A program made the position numbers and the translations under genes. Below, one piece after another: positions 22,813-34,341 of a stretch of 64,000 bases of DNA. Under the pieces are notes generated by a model. The model had not been told where the DNA came from and did not search any database. It saw only the letters and a list, made by a program, of their open reading frames with translations. Source of the DNA: Hermatobates lingyangjiaoensis (Eukaryota > Arthropoda > Insecta > Hemiptera > Hermatobatidae); assembly GCA_026182355.1 (NCBI GenBank), contig JAPFBL010000368.1:310001-374000 (forward strand), given 5' to 3'. Positions within the stretch are counted from its first letter, which is position 1. Each line of letters starts with the position of its first letter.

Positions 22813-23609
22813 CAACCATCACACACAAATCCATCCATCCATGCCTTCTGTTTTGAATAGAGCTTAGACCCAATAGCGAGTATAACTTTCTTTGTTTAGT
22901 TTATCTTTTTTTAATTCTTAACCTGATGATAACATATGTTATGTGTTATCATAACGATGATAACGAATGTTGAAAGCTCGTTTTTTGGTGTAAGGTAAAT
23001 CTATACTTCCGGCAACAAACAATTATTCAAACTAACAATTCATTAACTGCCTTCTTCATTTTTTTTTTTTTTTGAATTCATTATAACTTTCAATTCACTG
23101 GTTGTATACTATTCAAATAAATTGAAATATACAGAATAATTGAAATATTTTTTTATTGAAAGAGCTTAGCCCTCCTTTAAAGTTTGTATTGCCGATTAAA
23201 TTTTAATACATGATACATAAAGAACTGTCGCTAACTATAACCACAATATAGAATCACTCTTGCGTGAAGTACGACCTTTGAATGTCATTATTTCATTCAT
23301 TGAAGTAATTTCACATTTCATATGTCATCATTACAGGTCATTCATTGTAATTAAATGAACAATGAATGCAGTATATTCATTTCAAGAAAAACTTAGTGAT
23401 TTAAGTGGGAAAAAAAAGTTATTTAGTTGTTGGCATTTTAGCCAATATAGTGGCTTTTCCATGATGCAGAATTACTGAAAAGAATAGAGTACATCTACAC
23501 TGCACTGCCCTATTTTGAGTAAAACATGAATTTGGTTCCAAACTTTTGATAAAACCCACACACAAAAAGAAAAGATCATTGACAATCAATAGATTACGCA
23601 GAGACATCA

Positions 23610-23612
<3 letters not shown>

Positions 23613-23671
<59 letters not shown>

Positions 23672-23701
23672 GAACTCACTTCGAAATATCGAAGTGAGTT
23701 C
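23613..23701. repeat. (CA)n microsatellite with adjoining palindrome
   Basis: About 27 CA units (23613-23666) run into a 31-bp palindrome (23671-23701, 'actcacttcgaaatatcg') of the family-1 arm type. Confidence 0.85.
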
Positions 23702-24423
23702 TGATGTGTCTTTCTGTGTTCTTTCCTATGCGTTAAAGGTTTTATATATTTATATAAATACATACATACGTCTGGTAGATTCCGTTGTGAAATACTATAC
23801 TTCATATGAAGGCTAATTCTCTTGTTAATAAGTGTTGCTTGTCATGAACATAGTACATTCATTGTTCATGTAATTAGGCAAAGGTCGTGCTTCATGCCAG
23901 AGTGAATTCAATGTTGTGCTAGAGTTAGTGCCAGTTTCTTTCTGTCTCTTGCCAAGATTGCTGAAGCATTAAACATGCATGGAATATATAGTCAAGAGGC
24001 GGGAGTTTACGACAGAACTAATGGCTTTATTTCAACATTGTTAGAGCTACGAGACGACTGTTAAACAATAACCAATGGTTCAGTGCACTATTCATATTTT
24101 CTTTATACATTCTATGAATAACACGAAATTAATGTAAACATATTTTTTTAAACAAGAATTTTTATTTCTTTGAATACTTTACAGTTAACATATTGTGGTA
24201 CTGATAGTCACACACATGTCATTGTGTCTTATAGAATAGTAGTCGTTTGATTACTTTTCTGCTTAAAAAAATGGAAAGTTCACATTAAAAAACCTAAGAA
24301 TGAATCATTTTTTTTTCGTTATTCATAATGACCCATTGTGAGATGACTGGCGAGATGGTAATACTACTCAATGAACATCGTCCTTCATTCCATTGAGCAC
24401 TGGTCAAGAATATCTCTATATAT

Positions 24424-24616
24424 TTGTTGATCAACTTGATACATCAATGATTCTGGACCGTAGTCTGGTAACAAACTTTAGATACATACTCACCCACCCA
24501 CAAACATTATCGAGAAAGCTTAATAAAACGACTTCTGGGACCTCAAAATATGTAATTCCGTCAAAATCTCGAGATCGATTTTTTTCACAATCACTATACT
24601 TTGCTGATAGATAAGT
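24424..24616 (-). mobile_element. Helentron-like element, 5' end fragment
   Basis: Minus-strand copy of the first ~190 bp of the Helentron-like family: terminal repeat near 24600, 'tcgagattttgacgg', 'gaggtcccagaagtcg', the short GGGT tract and the 'ggtccagaatc' block. The rest is missing. Confidence 0.65.
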
Positions 24617-25025
24617 AAAAAATGGTTGGCTATGTTATTTCAGAAAATACATATAACAGTAACAAAAATTTCACCAATACAGAGTTCGCCATAAAATAAA
24701 TACCTATAAAAAAATATCCATTTATAGATTATAAATAACTATTACCTAGTTGTGTTGTTGACTAAGCATAATAAATTAAAATCCATTTTCTTCGTTGTAA
24801 AATTACTGACGCTATTCTATGCAATCGTAACGAATTCAATCATCATCAGACCTTCTCTTTTGGTTTGTACACTTCTGAAATTAACATCATCTTCTAAGAT
24901 TTTAAATATCACTTCTATTTAAGTGCTATCTAAACAATATATACCTGTCTTAAAATCACATAATTTGTTGACTGTTATAATATATTACATTATAATATAT
25001 AATAATATGTTATATATATTCGGTA

Positions 25026-25365
25026 TATATATTGAGTCTCCAATCGTCGCTTCGCAAATGCGCTTGGTGTCCCTATCTCAACTCCCCTGATGACAGTTCA
25101 ACCGAAAATTAGAGACAGTAAGTGTGTTTGTTCCTTTGTTCTGTGTTTTTAACTTACTGTGAAACGTTTGTTGTCCTTTTGGATCGTTTTCCTGTTTACA
25201 ATACATTATATATATATATATATATTTCACTCAAATTTGAAAAAAACTATCCAAACTGGACGCAAATCAGCTCAAAAACGTCGGTTGCCGGGACGGTTTC
25301 CTGCCGTTGTGTTTCCGGCGTGCTTGGTCGCCTTTTCTATTTTCTCCTATATATATATATTATAA
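25026..25365. mobile_element. PLE terminal-repeat fragments, families 4 and 3
   Basis: 25026-25195: 'cccctgatgacagttcaacc' then GAAAATTAGAGAC, like the family-4 arm at 42345. 25230-25350: 'actatccaaactggacgcaa' and 'gtgtttccggcgtgcttgg', like the loop of the family-3 element at 15724. They are separated by (TA)n. Confidence 0.5.
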
Positions 25366-25951
25366 TATAATGTAATGACTATATGAACCTGGAATACATA
25401 TAATGTTCTGAATGACTCAAAGGTTCCTTTCATTTAGCTCATCAACTCGTTAATGTTCAGTTAGATGTTTTCATTTATTTTAAACAAATTTGACTTTACT
25501 TTATCTATTTATTTTGTAGTTAATGTTTATTCTGTAACAATAATGCTAATTCAAGATTATATCATTTTATTTATATTACAAATGTAAAATGAAAATAAAG
25601 CATGTGAAAACTACGATCAACTTCCTATATTTAGAGGTGCTACTTTATAGAAAAAACAGAGCCGAGTGGAGGTTGTATTTTTTTAATTAAACTATAAGTA
25701 TACAACCTAATTGGAATAAAGAATTCGCATATTTTATTTTATCATCCGATCATTGGCAGAATTGTTACTGTTCTCTCAACGACGTAACCAATTTAAATCA
25801 ATCTGCTTTACAAATTCCATTTCGTAAACAGTGGTTATAACGATACTGTTTGAAGTATTACCATTTACCACAAACAGATTAGCTTTTTGATCCGTTGAAA
25901 TAAATTCAATTCTAATATTTGATTTGAAACGACAAGAAGCATAACTTGTTC

Positions 25952-26089
25952 TCAAAGTTGTTGATTGAGCCTAAGTTGTGATTGAAGAAGATACAGTGCT
26001 AGCTGGACTTCTCTTTGGTAATTGGCTATTGTTGAACGTAGTTCATCAAGTTCAGGATCTTCCTTGCATCTCATTAATTGTTGGTCAGA
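25952..26089 (-). CDS. Possible terminal exon of an unidentified gene
   Basis: On the minus strand a strong pyrimidine-rich acceptor ('gctcttgttattccag') is followed by a 45-codon open frame in phase 0 ending in TGA. It reads SDQQLMRCKEDPELDELRST and ends with a Leu/Gln-rich QSQLRLNQQL. The composition (charged first half, amphipathic Leu-rich second half) suggests a helical or coiled-coil C-terminus, and codon use looks protein-like rather than AT-random. A possible AATAAA signal on this strand lies at 25738-25733. It sits antisense inside the guanylate cyclase intron. I do not recognise the family and saw no upstream exon, so it could also be a chance frame or a retrocopy remnant. Confidence 0.4.
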   Translation of the reverse strand, partial: SDQQLMRCKEDPELDELRSTIANYQREVQLALYLLQSQLRLNQQL

Positions 26090-26321
26090 CTGGAATAACA
26101 AGAGCAAGCTTTCTACTTTGTTATTAGCTATCAATTCTAATTGCAGCTTACCAGATTTAAGTTATTAATTGCATATTTTATTTGAGTTATTACATATAAT
26201 ATACAAATTTGATGTAATTAATACGTCCTGTACAGTGAAATTAGAACTGATTATCAAAAATATGGACCTTAAATAGTTTTTACTTACTACAAGTAGCCAG
26301 ATTCAATTTACAAACCCCATG

Positions 26322-26402
26322 TATTTTTTTTATTGTTTAAACCATTAAAAAGTGGCGATATTCCCTTGCGAGTGATATCGTTAACCGTTTACTGGCTTTT
26401 TT
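26322..26402 (-). mobile_element. SINE, tail part (interrupted)
   Basis: Minus-strand SINE tail: T run, 'attgtttaaacc', a diverged 'cgagtgatatcgtta' and 'ccgtttactggct'. The SINE resumes at 29695, so the Helentron-like pair 26403-29694 was inserted here. Confidence 0.7.
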
Positions 26403-28054
26403 ACTTTACTATAAGTAAAGTATAGTGATCGTGAAAAAATTCGATCTCGAGATTTTGACGGAATTACATGTTTTGAGGTCCCAGAAGTCGTTTTATGAAG
26501 TTTTTACGATGATGTCTGTGTGTGTGTGGGTGGGTGGGTGGTGGTGGGTGGGTGGGTGGGTGGGTGCGTGGGGTGGGTGCGTGTGTTAGCATTGCTTGTT
26601 ACCACGCTACGGTCCAGAATCTTTGATGGATCAAGTTGATATTTTATACAAAAATGGGCCCCATTTAGACGAAGATCCCTATTGTTTGGGAAGAATTATG
26701 CATGATGGGAAAGTCACTTTTTTTGCCAAAAACCGTTTTTTTTAAAACATTTATTTCTCCCAAACTACTAACCCTAGAGTTTTGAGATTTTGACATTATC
26801 TTTGAGGTTACAAATGGAACAAACGAAAAATATATTCAGAATTTTAAAACAACAGGAAATATTTTTTTTCAATAAAATGTACAAATTTTGACTTATAATC
26901 AATCTCAAACCTTGTGAGAGCGATACAAGCCATACTGTTTGACGACAAGAATGAAACTATGCCTATAAATAGAACATTATATGGACAATGAGTTGAGATA
27001 TTTTTTTCTAAAATTACATTCGCTAAAGGGGCGTTAGAGTACGATTTGTGTTTTCAGAAAATGTTTTTTTGACGCTAAACGGCTCGTTAAAAAATTATGA
27101 AAATTTGACCAAAAATGGAACAAAAAATTAGCAATTCACAAAAAAAAAATCATGAAGTTTCAATTACGGAAAAGAGCAATAACGATATAAAAACTCTTTG
27201 TTTATCCTAGACTAAGAGATCACCTGCTATACTTGTCGAATTTTTTGTATTTTTTTACATTGTTTACATTGACTTAGAAATTTTTTGAGCGAATCCACTG
27301 AGATAAAATTGATGTTTGTAATGGAAAAATGAAAATATATTATTGACTTATAACAGATGTAAGAGGAATAATATTGTGCAGGTAAATGATAACACTCATT
27401 AAAAAAAAAATCGTATATATGTTATTTGACAAAGGGGAAGGAAAATGATCTTATTAAATACTAAGAAGCCATAAAATTCCCAGTATAATAATTCTGTTAA
27501 AAACCAAAAATGTAAAAGATAATTCAAAATATAAATCTTTCGTTTAGAGATTAATAACTGTAATTATCGTACATCTTTAATTAACAAATCACCTTAAAAC
27601 AACATTTTCTTCGCTGTTTAAGATGTTTTTCAGAGAAAAAAAGGGTATTTTACTGTTTTAAATTTGAAATTTTTACATTAATATTCAATGTAGAAGGATG
27701 TTAAGTAAACGATGTAAGAAATCTACTGGCTATTTGAACAATAGCCATGTTCTCTTGTAGGATAATATTTCGTTTCAAGAAATGTTCACATTGGTTTTTC
27801 AAAAATGATATTACTGCTGTAGTTATACTAATGAAATTGTTTGCAAATAATAAATTATTTGTGATGTACAAAAATAAGCTTATAAATTGATATGTCCTTC
27901 AATCACTATCTGTACTACCTCACGAATGCAATGCTAATAATTATATCGCATTTAGATATTTATGTTATGCTTAAATGATACGTTATGTTTTATATACTCA
28001 AGAAATTTGACATTGAGTTACTTATAGTAAAGTAGAGTGTAGGCCACTCCAGAT
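26403..28054 (+). mobile_element. Helentron-like element, first of tandem pair
   Basis: Full-length (about 1.65 kb). The ACTTTACTATAAG start, long GGGT/GTGGGT microsatellite at 26516-26585, body colinear with 3753-5365, 3' hairpin and CAGAT end are all present. Five T residues separate it from the next copy. Confidence 0.75.
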
Positions 28055-28059
28055 TTTTT

Positions 28060-29694
28060 ACTTTACTATAAGTAAAGTATAGTGATCGTGAAAAAATTCG
28101 ATCTCGAGATTTTGACGGAATTACATGTTTTGAGGTCCCAGAAGTCGTTTTATGAAGTCTTTACGATGATGTCTGTGTGTGTGTGTGTGTGTGGGTGGGT
28201 GGGTGGGTGGGTGGGTGAGTGTGTTAGCATTGCTTGTTACCACGCTACGGTCCAGAATCTTTGATGGATCAAGTTGATATTTTACAGAAAAATGGGCCTC
28301 ATAAAGACGAAGATCCCTATTGTTTGCGAAGAATTATGCATGATGGGAAAGTCACTTTTTTTGCCAAAAACCGTTTTTTTTAAAACATTTATTTCTCCTA
28401 AACTGATAACCCTAGAGTTTTGAAATTTTGACATTATCTTTGAAGTTACAAATCGAACAAACGAAAAATATATTCAGAATTTTAAAACAACAGGAAATAT
28501 TTTGTTTTCAATAAAATGTAAAAATTTTGACTTATAATTCAATCTCAAACCTTGTGAGAGCGATACAAGCCATACTGTTTGACGGACAAAGATGAAACTA
28601 TGCCTATAAATAGAACATTATATGGAGAATGAGTTGAGATATTTTTTTTCAAAATTACATTCGCTAAAGGGGCGTTACAGTACGATTTGTGTTTTCAGAA
28701 AATGTTTTTTTGACGCTAAACGGCTCGTTAAAAAATAATGAAAATTTGACCAAAAATGGAACAAAACATTAGCAATTCATAAAAAAAAAATCATGAAGTT
28801 TCAATTACGGGAAAGAGCAATAACGATATAAAAACTCTTTGTTTACCCTAGACTAAGAGATCACCTGCTATACTTGTCGAATTTTTTGTATTTTTTTACA
28901 TTGTTTACATTGACTTAGAAATTTTTTGAGCGAATCCACTGAGATAAAATTGATGTTTCTAATGGAAAAATGAAAATATATTATTGACTTATAAGAGATG
29001 TAAGAGGAATAATATTGTGCAGGTAAATGATAACACTCATTAAAAAAAAATTCGTATATATGTTATTTGACAAAGGGGATGGAAAATGATCTTATTAAAT
29101 ACTAAGAAGCCATAAAATTCCCAGTATAATAATTCTGTTAAAAACCAAAAATGTAAAAGATAATTCAAAATTGAAATCATTCGTTTAGAGATTAATAAAT
29201 GTAATTATCGTACATCTTTAATTAACAAATCACCTTAAAACAACATTTTCTTCGCTGTTTAAGATGTTTTCAGAGAAAGAAAGGTTATTTTCCTGTTTTA
29301 AATTTGAAAATTTTAGTTTAATATTCAATGTAGAAGGATGTCAAGTAAACGATGTAAGAAATCTACTGGCTATTTGAACAATATCCATGTTCTCTTGTAG
29401 GATAATATTTAGTATCAAGAAATGTTCACATTGGTTTTTCAAAAATGTTATTACTGCTGTAGTAATACTAATGAAATTATTTGCAAATAATAAATTATTT
29501 GTGATGTACAAAAATAAGCTTATAAATTGATATGTCCTTCAATCACTATCTGTACCACCACACGAAAGCAATGCTAATAATTATATCCCATTTAGATATT
29601 TATGTTATGCTTAAATAATACGTTATGTTTTATATTCTCAAGAAATTTGACATTGAGTTACTTATAGTAAAGTAGAGTGTAGGCCACTCCAGAT
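28060..29694 (+). mobile_element. Helentron-like element, second of tandem pair
   Basis: Head-to-tail with the previous copy and closely similar to it along its length. The microsatellite at 28172-28217 is shorter (GT then GGGT). It ends CAGAT at 29690-29694, followed by the T run and the resumed SINE. No open frame of any size, so mobilisation would need a partner element. Confidence 0.75.
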
Positions 29695-29945
29695 TTTTAT
29701 TGATAGGTGATTCTACTCTATATTGAGAGTCTTATGTTTTGCCTAACTCAAGTGCATTTCGAGTAGGGACCTTTAACGAGTACTTGGCATCGTACAATCT
29801 CGGGCCCGACGGCTTAACGTCCTCTGAGGGACGACGTACATAGATTTATTCACCTCCCGCGTGAATAAATCGAGGGTCAGGTGGGGATCGAACCCCGGAC
29901 TACCAGCCCAGAGGAAAGTACGTTAACCACCGAGCTAACCTGGCT
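29695..29945 (-). mobile_element. SINE, head and body part (interrupted)
   Basis: Continues the SINE tail at 26322-26402: 'attgataggtgattctac', 'cgacggcttaacgtcctc', 'gattattcac'-type body, then a good tRNA-like head with B box 'ggggatcgaacccc' and A box 'accgagctaacc' (reverse sense), ending 'cctggct'. Confidence 0.8.
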
Positions 29946-29954
29946 CCAGAGTGG

Positions 29955-30375
29955 GGTGGGTGGGTATGTGTGTATCCAAAAGTTTGTGTAGACGCTAACG
30001 CTACAGTCCACAATATTTGATGGAACAAGTTAATATTTACACAAAAATGTGTCTCATAGTGTAGGTGAACACTATTATTTGGTATTAAACATATAATCTA
30101 CCGTCATACCTCGTACATTACTGCCGTAGCTGTCGGACCGGTTTCGGGTGTCACCCATCTTCAACACGAACTCATGTTGAAGTTCGTGTTGAATATGGGT
30201 GACACCCGAAACCGGTCCGATAGCTACGGGAGTAATGTACGAGGTATGACGGTAGATTATATGTTTAATATTAATAATACTAGCCTCTGTTGTAATGATG
30301 AAATGCATGAACTATTATTTGGGATCAATATTCATGATAGCAAAGCCACTCTTTTTACCATAATACATTTTTAGA
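29955..30375 (+). mobile_element. Degenerate Helentron-like fragment
   Basis: Resembles the post-microsatellite part of the copy at 12664 (gtgggtgggtatgtgtgtat, 'gacgctacagtccac', 'atttgatggaacaagtt'). It is split by the inverted repeat at 30087-30269 and continues at about 30300-30375 with 'atagcaaagccactctttt'. Confidence 0.5.
30087..30269. mobile_element. PLE-type snap-back element, separate family
   Basis: Palindrome with arms of about 87 bp and a loop of ~7 nt. The arm holds TTGAAGA, an extra T, a GGGT/ACCC stem, then GAAACCGG, so it has the same architecture as the other families despite unrelated flanking sequence. Confidence 0.6.
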
Positions 30376-31444
30376 CAACTTTCCACAATATGTATTGTAT
30401 ACAATAAAAACTACCTATCACTATTCATCAATACAGTATACTCTATTTAGAAAATACCTGGGACCAGTTTCATTCAGCTGTAGTGTACTCTTGTATACAA
30501 TAAAATCAAACAGTCATTATTAATTACTGAATACGTTAATTATATACGTTGCTGACACAATATTTTCAGTTTTAAATTAAATTGAGACGAATTTCTCATA
30601 AGAGCTGGTCAGATTTGTTCACAGTATCTTGATGTCAAGAAGAATGGAATGATTCTACTAATTATTAATTAGTCATTATTTAATAATTACAGAATATTTA
30701 AAGTTTACAGACTTTACCTTAATGTAGCTTTACAACTTATAAGGGTACTTTAGTTAAATGGATTTTCAGTTTTAGTTTTTTATCATTTTCAGTGCATTTA
30801 GGAAATTAAATTTATTTATATTTATGAATAAATTAAACTAGTAAATTACTTTAACAGGAAAAATGAGAAATAATTTTGTTAGAAGTGAAATAAAATTTTG
30901 GATTAAACGGTAAATTGATTTTATCAAGAGTATTAGAGATGCAGTTTGAAGTATGATTGTGACATTTGACAGTTGATTGGGCTTACCAAGCTTGGAACAA
31001 TTTGAAAGGTGAAGGCAGTTTGGGCAAAGTGATCCCAGGAGAGACGGAGCAGAGGCTTTGCTGTATCAGCTCGAGAACCAACAGGTGTGGGTGGTGTGGT
31101 CCCGTGGGTGCCCTGCTCTTTGTCTCCAGAAACCTCTTTATAAAACTTCCAACCACTTGAATCTATTAAGGCAAAAAAAAAAAATGAAATTTACATGAAA
31201 CCGTAATTGTATTATCAATTTTTTGCAAAAAAAAAAGTTACGATTCACTGGGTTCTTTCTTAAATTGGTTTAAGGAATCAATATCATTTTTTCAATCATT
31301 TATAAATCATAATTCAGCAAATTTTGCTCAGAATTTTTTTTCAAATGAAATCATCTAGTCATATTAGAGATATTAACATTAATATCTTGCAAGAAAAACC
31401 AGTGAATCTATTTAAAATGTAATCAAATTATTATAAGAAAAGAA
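30376..31444. other. Intron sequence, nothing recognised
   Basis: AT-rich. A GC-richer patch at about 30965-31160 has an open frame with no recognisable domain and no clear splice borders. Confidence 0.4.
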
Positions 31445-31640
31445 AAGGTAGAAACAATACAAAAATCACTACAATATTTCGACCTTGTTATTATCAGGAG
31501 AAGGAGAAGAAGAAAATGAGTTCTGCTCAGCTGGCAAACAACAAGTCAACAACTTATGCCGCAACTCAGTAACTCCTTCTCCTGATGACGACGAGGTCGA
31601 AATATTGAAGTGAGTTGTGTATTGTTTCGACGAGTTCTAC
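31445..31640. mobile_element. PLE-type snap-back element, family 1-like
   Basis: Arms ('gtagaaacaatacaaaaatc...atatttcgacc' and complement) around an ~80 bp spacer. The right arm has CTGATGA, an extra C, a GAC/GTC stem with loop GAG, then GAAATATTG. 31641-32239 holds nothing recognised. Confidence 0.6.
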
Positions 31641-32239
31641 ATTCTTTTTTTTTCTCTTCCACTTGATGTCCTTTGTTAAAGGAATATCTTATTTGTATTT
31701 AGATATATAATGAATCATAGTTTCGTCAAACCAAACTCTAAATGTTGACCATGTTTCGAGTTTATTAAAATCATTTTCATGGGAATATAAAACAGAAAAA
31801 TATAAGATAATAATAAACTGTGCTATGAAAAAATACTGATAATTATATCATGTTTGAAGAAATAAACATAAATAAATTTCAAACATGTACAAGAATTACT
31901 GAAGTAAAAATGTTTGTCAATGGTAATTATTGATTTTGTATTTCATGAGTAACAGATATCAATATGAAATACTCAAGGTAACTAGATCTCCATAAGTAAG
32001 AAGGCAAGAAACAAATTTTCAGTAAATACTCAAAAAAATGTTTTCGGTAAAACTATAAACAGGTATCATACTTTAATGTAAACCTGATGGGAAATAAACT
32101 TTATGCAACTGAATATATACTATTCAAACTTTCAAAACTACTTCTGTTATTAATGCAGGTTTTATCTCCTTTTAATATAAATCATTTCTAAAGTATTTCT
32201 TCTATCTTCCTTTTCTTCCACTTGTATATATACATATAT

Positions 32240-32365
32240 ATAAACTACATTGACACAAAGAACACTCAGAAATGAAACAGAAACTCACTACTATATTTCG
32301 ATTTCCTCTTTCCTCGTCATCAGGAAGATAGAAACAAGTCACACCGAAGGCAGACAACGACTCAT
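32240..32365 (-). mobile_element. PLE terminal-repeat arm
   Basis: Single arm ('aactcactactatatttcga...cgtcatcagg') of the family-1 style between two (TA)n runs. Confidence 0.5.
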
Positions 32366-32381
32366 ATATATATATATATAT

Positions 32382-33100
32382 TTCGGGAGCAGACCTTCGT
32401 TTATGCATGTCTTGTTAAATTGTATGCCTACTTTTAATCTCACAACTTTTAATCTCACAACTACTACATTATCGAGAAGGTTGACAATGCACCTCACTTC
32501 AGGTGGACCCAAGGAACATGCTTTAATTGCCCATGGCATTAAGTTAACTAAAGAAATGCTAATTAACAACACAAGGATCCTGCAACAGGAAAATGACCAA
32601 ACAAGATTACGCATAATTGAAGCATTATTCATTATGGAGAAACAACCTGCCTTGAACAAGCAAGGTGAAGCGTTTAGACGAATTTTAAAATTATACGAAG
32701 GAAAGATGAAAAGCCAGAAATGTGATGAGATTGCCTGCCCTCTGTGATTTGCACAAGGAACTCTACACTTGGTAACCATTGCCTGTGTATAACCTCTCCT
32801 TGTCATCTAACCATTTTTAGTTATCACAAAATTAAGGCGTTGAATGTAATATGTAGTGTTAATTTAATTATAAATGTTTTTAAGTTATGTTTAGTTATGT
32901 ATAGTTTATTTAAGATTTTGTACAACTATAATCCTTGATAATGGTCAGTGAGGACCGAAACATGTCGGGCTATGTAAATAAAAACTTTGGTCAACTAATC
33001 TATCTTGTACCACAAAAATGGAGAAAGTGTATTAGAGAAATCGAGAGATTCAGTAGAAAAGTTGTGAGATTAAAAGTAGGCATACAATTTAACAAGATAT
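32382..33100 (+). mobile_element. Truncated PLE with inverted 5' piece, family 7
   Basis: From left to right: an inverted N-terminal coding piece (32382-32456, minus strand, IQFNKTCINEGLLPKY running into TA), the C-terminal GIY-YIG remnant (32457-32747), a ~190 bp 3' region, the hammerhead-like module (TTGATAA, extra T, GGTC..GACC, GAAACATG near 32935), then a direct N-terminal coding piece (about 32970-33097, LIYLVPQKW...RLKVGIQFNK) ending at (TA)n. It shows that PLE copies here end inside the N-terminal coding sequence of the next unit. Confidence 0.75.
32457..32747 (+). pseudogene. PLE GIY-YIG endonuclease C-terminus, truncated
   Basis: Ninety-odd codons beginning LSRRLTMHL and including HALIAHGIKL, IIEALFI and PALNKQ. 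These match the second half of the GIY-YIG endonuclease of Penelope-like elements: the Arg of 'LSRRL', the conserved His, and the Glu of 'IIEALFI' (expected metal ligand). The GIY-YIG strands, the zinc-binding Cys residues and the entire reverse transcriptase are lost, so it cannot act alone. The same segment of the copy at 47195-48527 reads LSRRLSMHL and IIEALYI, showing a related but distinct family. The stop codon is intact and the 3' region follows normally. Confidence 0.75.
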
Positions 33101-33107
33101 ATATATA

Positions 33108-33655
33108 TACCATGATAAACGAAAAACGGTCCTGCAGGACAGATAACACTTAAAATAAACTGTGTCACATAGATAGAAACATAACAAATACCCAGTTTTC
33201 AATATTTCGACCGTTATGGTGGTCGTCCTCAGGAGAAGAAGTGGATTGACGGAGGGACAACAGTCAACTATAACAGTTTTAGTTGACTATTGAAAAGTCG
33301 AAATATTGAAAACTGAGTCTTTATTATGTTTCTGTCTATGTGTAACTGTTTATATTATATATATATATATATTGAGTTAGCTTCAGCTACTCAGAGGGAC
33401 TACTTCTACCCGATGACGACGACTGTCGAAATATCGTTGTGAGTCTTTTGTGTGTGTCTTTATTTGTGTTTTCTCTTTCCTGTGTGAACTATATATATAT
33501 AACTTTAAATTACACAAAGCACGACACAGAAAAGAGAATACAAAGAAAACTTACAGAATTCAATATTTTGAACTGTTGTTCGTCATCAGGAGAGTAGACT
33601 AGTAGAGAGGACGAAGTGAGAGAGATCTCCCCACGTCGAAGAATGGAGCGCAAAT
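33108..33655. mobile_element. Row of three PLE terminal fragments in TA repeats
   Basis: 33108-33350 is a snap-back (arms 'aatatttcgacc', 'gtcgaaatattgaaaactga'). 33372-33490 is a right arm with CGATGA-C-GAC..GTC-GAAATATCG. 33500-33655 is a left arm in opposite sense ending 'gttcgtcatcaggag'. Each is bounded by (TA)n. 33656-34090 is AT-rich with nothing recognised. Confidence 0.6.
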
Positions 33656-34090
33656 ATATATATATATATATATATGTATAACAATTAAATTCACTGAAGT
33701 AAATAGTGTGAGATTTGTGTAATGCGTGAAACGCAGGATTAGTTGAAATAGTTTTATTTGTTCTTCAAGACACATTGTTAGTGAACGCCTTTTTTAGATT
33801 CTTAGTAATAGAGTTTCACTAAAATATAGTACCAAGTACTAGGTTACATCATTTGCTTCATGATTCATATTCTGGGGCCATAATTTAACTGTATTTAGCC
33901 CTTTTTTGTTTCTTTTATATGCTAGAGTTATATTGTATTTCCATGGAATAAGGTATACATTTAAGAGTATGAAACGTTAGCATTAAGGTCCACAACCCTT
34001 GGAAAGTCTGAAAATTTCTTCTGTTCTAATAACGTTTGAATCAGTTTTAAATATTTTCATTTTAAATTAAACAGTTGATTTTTTTTTCAG

Positions 34091-34204
34091 GGTAAAGGTG
34101 CTATGGAAACTTACTGGCTGTGTGGTTTAAAAGACTCCTCGAAAACACCAGTGTCAGTTTCGAGTGATCACAAAGCATCCATAACAGTACATCAATCGTC
34201 ATAA
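34091..34204 (+). CDS. Receptor-type guanylate cyclase, last exon
   Basis: Begins after a pyrimidine-rich 'tttttttcag' acceptor in phase 0 and reads GKGAMETYWLCGLKDSSKTP, then a Ser/Thr-rich tail ending in TAA after 37 codons. GKGxMxTYWLxG is the closing strand of the receptor guanylate cyclase catalytic domain and joins the VQVK end of the exon at 9760-9849. The tail is short compared with many receptor cyclases, which often add dozens of residues. A poly(A) signal lies 72 bp after the stop. Two hAT elements begin only about 130 bp past the stop. The product makes cGMP in the cytoplasmic domain of a membrane receptor; the ligand cannot be told from this end. Confidence 0.85.
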   Translation, partial: GKGAMETYWLCGLKDSSKTPVSVSSDHKASITVHQSS

Positions 34205-34275
34205 AATGATTGAACAATCAATGAATTGAAAGTATGTATAAGGGACCAATTTATGTAAGATAGTAATTTAAAAAT

Positions 34276-34281
34276 AATAAA
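34276..34281 (+). promoter_or_regulatory. Poly(A) signal of guanylate cyclase
   Basis: AATAAA 72 bp after the stop codon; the first such hexamer downstream. Confidence 0.6.
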
Positions 34282-34341
34282 AAGTTACCTCCATCATGTA
34301 CTCAACTGGTATATAATGCATGTTTCGGGTTTTCTTTAGAG

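Larger units (their letters stand above)
9850..34090 (+). other. Guanylate cyclase last intron (~24.2 kb)
   Basis: Runs from the donor 'gtatgatc' to the acceptor 'tttttttcag', in phase 0. It is filled with PLE snap-backs, Helentron-like copies, hAT elements, SINEs, a minisatellite and an RNase H remnant, listed separately. Stretches not listed hold AT-rich sequence in which I see nothing. Confidence 0.75.

Noticed and set aside
30966..31160. GC-richer open frame as an exon
   Set aside because: No clear acceptor or donor in frame and no recognised domain; left as unclassified intron sequence.
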